Source: Octadecabacter dasysiphoniae
GTDB lineage: Bacteria; Pseudomonadota; Alphaproteobacteria; Rhodobacterales; Rhodobacteraceae
Length of the DNA: 64,000 nucleotides
Assembly: GCF_021532615.1 (NCBI RefSeq)
Contig: NZ_JAKGAQ010000002.1
Location: 844,501 to 908,500, forward strand
Direction: 5' to 3'
Numbering within the stretch: position 1 is the first letter of the stretch; the number at the start of each line of letters is the position of its first letter. Position numbers and translations under genes: made by a program. Under the pieces are notes generated by a model that did no database searches, was not told the origin of the DNA, and saw only the letters and a program-made list of their open reading frames with translations. Below, in pieces: positions 61,259 through 64,000 of the stretch.

Positions 61259-62851
61259 TCAGGCGACCCGTCTGCGCAGGGCTTCGGCTTCGTACCGCTT
61301 TAACAGTGGACGCGCGGCAGGCCCGTACCCTTCACCGGTGTTCACATTCAGCTCGGGGAAGATTGTGGTGATTTCTTCGATGATCTCGGCCTCGAATGAT
61401 TTTGTGGTCTGCGGACCGGGCAGGAAACTTTCGGACGCAAGGCCCTCTGCATAGATAACCTGATGGCGATCAAACATCAGATGCACGTATTCCACATCGC
61501 CCCCTTCAACGGATCGAATAGATTTATCATTGACCAGATCTTTGGCCGCGATCAGCACCTCGTCCTCGCCAAACATCAGCTCTGCCAGCACGTCTTTGAC
61601 CAACACACGGTGCAGCGGCGAAACCATCACCTCACCATGCTGCCCCAGCGCGTTCTTACCGATGCAGATCGGGGCCATCTTGCCTGTCGCAGGAACAGAC
61701 CGCTTGCCGATCCAGCGCAGCGGCTGTGGGCCGTCATCGCGCGTCATAACCATGTCTCCGGCGGTCAAACCTTCAACGGCACGTGGCCCGTCGACAGTGT
61801 CGATCATCGATCCGGCCACAAAGCACGGGATCGTTTCAACGGTGACAAACCCAACGTCCGTTTCCAGAACATTGCCGGCCCCGTCCTTGCTTTCGACCTC
61901 ATAGGTAAAGCTGGTCGTCTCAAAATCACTGTCAGTGGTAATGTCGAACGTACCATCCGCCAACAGCTTGACCGACTGGCCCGTCGCCAGCGTAATCGTA
62001 TCCCCCGCAAAAACGGCATTGCCGTTGATATGCGTCACTTGCAACGTGCCGGTTGTGTTGTTGATGTCATTGCCGACGACATCGACGTTCTTGGTGACGC
62101 TGTCTTGCATCGTCACATAATCTTGTTCGGCAACCAGCTCTGTCTGGATCGAATTTGCGGCGATCAGCAGGTTGGAATCATAGTTGCTGTCGGCCACATC
62201 AGCGATGCCGATCTTGATCGTGTTCGTCTCACCGGCATTGACCGGAATGGTCAGCGTCATGGTAACGGTGAAGCCGTCCATCTCAGTGTTGAACTGGTCG
62301 CTGGTGTTGTCGTTATAAAGGTTGATGTTGTCCGTCTGGTTGACCGAATTGATCGTCGTGCCACTGGCCGCAATCGACAACGGCACGTGCGACCCGTTGA
62401 TCCAGACACCTACCATGTCGTTGTAAACCGAGTTCGTGTATTCGGGATATTCATCCGAACTGAAAACGAACTGCATGGTCATCGTGTCCATGCCTTCGTC
62501 GGGCACAAAATCCACGACCATGTAAGACGCGTCATAGGTGCTGGCGCCTGCAATCGCATTGAAATCGGAATCGTTGTTGGCGCCGCCACTGTTAACAGAC
62601 GTCTGGGTGCTCAGGTTGGATTGATTGGAATTGTTGGTGAACCGCGTCGCGCTGCCGGTGGACAGGATAACGCCTGTGTCGCTGGGCGTCACATTGCCTG
62701 CAATCGCATCCCCGTTGGAATAAATACCAGACGAATAGCCCGACCCGGAATAGGTCGCGCCCGTGACAGATACACCATCGCCAAAGATGGTGTTTGCCAT
62801 CTGAATGGCCGATGCGTTGGTGTTATACGTAAGCTCGTTACCTGCAACCAT
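61259..62851 (-). CDS. Choice-of-anchor L and Hint-domain secreted protein
   Basis: A 530-residue protein. The N-terminal half (about 1-220), with SATRFTNNSNQSNLS and MTMQFVFSSDEYPEYTNSVY, is a choice-of-anchor L-type domain rich in Asn, Ser, Thr and Asp. A VCBS/cadherin-like unit follows (about 225-340, DYVTMQDSVTKNVDVVGNDI). The Hint domain begins at Cys343 in PCFVAGSMIDTVDGPRA and has SPLHRVLV; a C-terminal DRHQVIYAEGLASESFLPGP motif follows. No classical signal peptide is evident, so type I secretion is possible. The ATG at 62851 is used; GAAAGGG upstream is inside the longer TTG frame. Confidence 0.82.
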   Translation of the reverse strand: MVAGNELTYNTNASAIQMANTIFGDGVSVTGATYSGSGYSSGIYSNGDAIAGNVTPSDTGVILSTGSATRFTNNSNQSNLSTQTSVNSGGANNDSDFNAIAGASTYDASYMVVDFVPDEGMDTMTMQFVFSSDEYPEYTNSVYNDMVGVWINGSHVPLSIAASGTTINSVNQTDNINLYNDNTSDQFNTEMDGFTVTMTLTIPVNAGETNTIKIGIADVADSNYDSNLLIAANSIQTELVAEQDYVTMQDSVTKNVDVVGNDINNTTGTLQVTHINGNAVFAGDTITLATGQSVKLLADGTFDITTDSDFETTSFTYEVESKDGAGNVLETDVGFVTVETIPCFVAGSMIDTVDGPRAVEGLTAGDMVMTRDDGPQPLRWIGKRSVPATGKMAPICIGKNALGQHGEVMVSPLHRVLVKDVLAELMFGEDEVLIAAKDLVNDKSIRSVEGGDVEYVHLMFDRHQVIYAEGLASESFLPGPQTTKSFEAEIIEEITTIFPELNVNTGEGYGPAARPLLKRYEAEALRRRVA

Positions 62852-63151
62852 GCCGCCCACCCTTTCCAAAGGTGAGACAAGCCAGACGGCACCCGCAGTG
62901 ATTTGCTGGTCAAAGTGCCTATATCTAGTGGTCGACGTTGCGACCTATGGACCATGTTGGGTCCGCTCGATGTCTGCCCTGCCTCGGGTCAATATTATTG
63001 TGTTAACTATATGTTAATGGCCGGAATTTTTGGTGGCTTTTTAGATGCTTACGTTCACGTCACGTGAAATATGTGTCGGCAATGACACAACCACAGGCGT
63101 TTGCATCACGTCGTGTTCCTCGGTAACGCTAGGGCAACGAGGAGAGTTTTC
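62852..63151. other. 300-bp divergent region between the Hint gene and dapE
   Basis: No gene is seen. The centre is AT-rich with two TGTTAA direct repeats near 63001-63016. A 15-bp palindrome with a central C, TTCACGT-C-ACGTGAA, lies at 63054-63068, about 85 bases before dapE. GGAG precedes the dapE ATG. Promoters for both directions should lie here; none could be assigned. Confidence 0.5.
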
Positions 63152-64000
63152 ATGCCCGCCAATCCAATTGATCCCATCGCCCTGTCCGCAGACCTGATCC
63201 GCTGCCCCAGCGTCACACCCGTCGAAGGCGGTGCGCTGCAACTGCTGGACAAACTGCTGTCAGACGCGGGATTTGAAACCTGGCGCGTGGATCGCGGCGA
63301 CACCCCGAACCTTTATGCGCGGTGGGGCCAGCGCGGTGCCAATAAATCCTTTGGCTTTAACGGCCACACCGATGTTGTGCCCGTGGGTGACGAAGCCGCC
63401 TGGACGGTTGATCCGTTTGGCGGCGAAATCCGCGACGGTATTTTGTACGGGCGCGGCGCGACAGATATGAAATCAGGCGTGGCCGCCTTTGCCGCCGCCG
63501 CCGTTGATTTCGTGCAAGACACACCACCGGACGGCGCGGTTATTCTGGCCATCACAGGCGACGAAGAAGGCCCGTCCACGGACGGTACAATCGCCCTTTT
63601 GGACTGGATGCAAACACAAGGCGAAGCGATGACCGCCTGCATCGTTGGCGAACCGACCTGCCCTGAATTTATGGGTGAAATGATCAAAGTCGGGCGGCGC
63701 GGGTCGTTGACGGCGCATTTCACCGTGACGGGTAAGCAAGGCCATTCCGCCTATCCGCACCGCGCCAACAATCCGCTGCCCGCCATGGCACGCCTGATGG
63801 ACCGCCTCGCGTCGCACGAGATGGATCAAGGATCTGATCACTTTGATGCCTCGACCCTCGCGGTGGTGACGATCGACACCGGAAATCCCGCAACCAACGT
63901 CATCCCCGCATCCTGCAAATCCAGCGCAAATGTGCGGTTCAATGATCTGCACACCAGCGCGTCGGTGATCGCCTGGATGCAAAGCGAAGTGGATGCCGTC
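63152..64000 (+). CDS. dapE: Succinyl-diaminopimelate desuccinylase DapE (C-terminus outside window)
   Basis: The first 283 codons of an M20-family zinc hydrolase that removes succinate from N-succinyl-LL-DAP in lysine/mDAP synthesis. [40 protein letters not shown] and [20 protein letters not shown] hold the first metal ligands and the catalytic Glu-Glu pair. [20 protein letters not shown] begins the dimerisation lid domain. The ATG at 63152 follows GAGGAGAG. It is separated from dapD by the Hint locus but on the same strand. Confidence 0.95.
   Translation, partial: MPANPIDPIALSADLIRCPSVTPVEGGALQLLDKLLSDAGFETWRVDRGDTPNLYARWGQRGANKSFGFNGHTDVVPVGDEAAWTVDPFGGEIRDGILYGRGATDMKSGVAAFAAAAVDFVQDTPPDGAVILAITGDEEGPSTDGTIALLDWMQTQGEAMTACIVGEPTCPEFMGEMIKVGRRGSLTAHFTVTGKQGHSAYPHRANNPLPAMARLMDRLASHEMDQGSDHFDASTLAVVTIDTGNPATNVIPASCKSSANVRFNDLHTSASVIAWMQSEVDAV

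Overview
The window is a gene-dense stretch of a chromosome from an alphaproteobacterium of the order Rhodobacterales, most likely a marine roseobacter-type organism. This rests on the FlaF/FlbT flagellin regulators, a DUF1217 flagellar protein, a UPF0314 protein, a type II lumazine synthase under an FMN riboswitch, an IalB-like protein, Hint-domain secreted proteins, a DUF2793 protein related to gene-transfer-agent spikes, and the linkage rpsT-dnaA-dnaN-recF-gyrB. The genus cannot be fixed by reading alone. I see no rRNA, tRNA, insertion sequence, prophage or CRISPR array. Almost all of the window is coding, and there is no convincing dedicated DNA-binding transcription regulator apart from DnaA.

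Layout. 1-9.2 kb is part of a flagellar cluster: flgB-flgC-fliE-fliQ-flgF (minus), fliI (plus), flagellin-flaF-flbT-DUF1217 (minus), a flgJ-like/flgN-like pair (minus) and fliK-flgD (plus). 9.2-15.3 kb holds ubiE-ubiB, a membrane protein coupled to mutM, an enoyl-CoA hydratase and an SHMT-like PLP enzyme. 15.4-23 kb is the replication block rpsT, dnaA, dnaN, recF, a GNAT gene and gyrB, with a 550-bp non-coding leader before dnaA. 23-30 kb carries a class V aminotransferase, trhO, nicotinamide salvage (pncA, pncB), a UPF0314 gene and a proline-racemase-family/isochorismatase-family pair. 29.7-35.7 kb holds an orphan DUF2793 gene, arfB with an unusual leader region, a queuosine-precursor transporter, mepA, an MFS transporter, a thioesterase and a YggT protein. 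35.7-40 kb has recQ, yaaA and a thiolase. 40-44 kb is an ABC exporter with an AttH-like lipocalin. 44-47.3 kb has the tRNA selenouridine pair selD (fusion) and mnmH. 47.4-53.3 kb has a GNAT gene, a metallophosphatase, the full phosphoserine route (serA, serC, serB) and riboswitch-controlled ribH. 53.3-64 kb has an asparaginase, an IalB-like gene, rlmN, gntK, a LOG-family gene, a serine/threonine dehydratase, dapD with two small unknown genes, two Hint proteins and the start of dapE.

The genes form small co-directional units with ATGA-type start/stop overlaps. Convergent neighbours are packed very tightly: five pairs share a 4-bp TTAG or CTAG in which each strand reads its own stop codon. Visible regulation is largely at RNA level: the FMN riboswitch, hairpins around flagellin and flaF, an inverted repeat covering the start region of the UPF0314 gene, and an arfB leader. 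That leader has an 18-codon ORF with a full-length Shine-Dalgarno sequence, a downstream segment complementary to it, and an intrinsic terminator. It is the best candidate for something undescribed.
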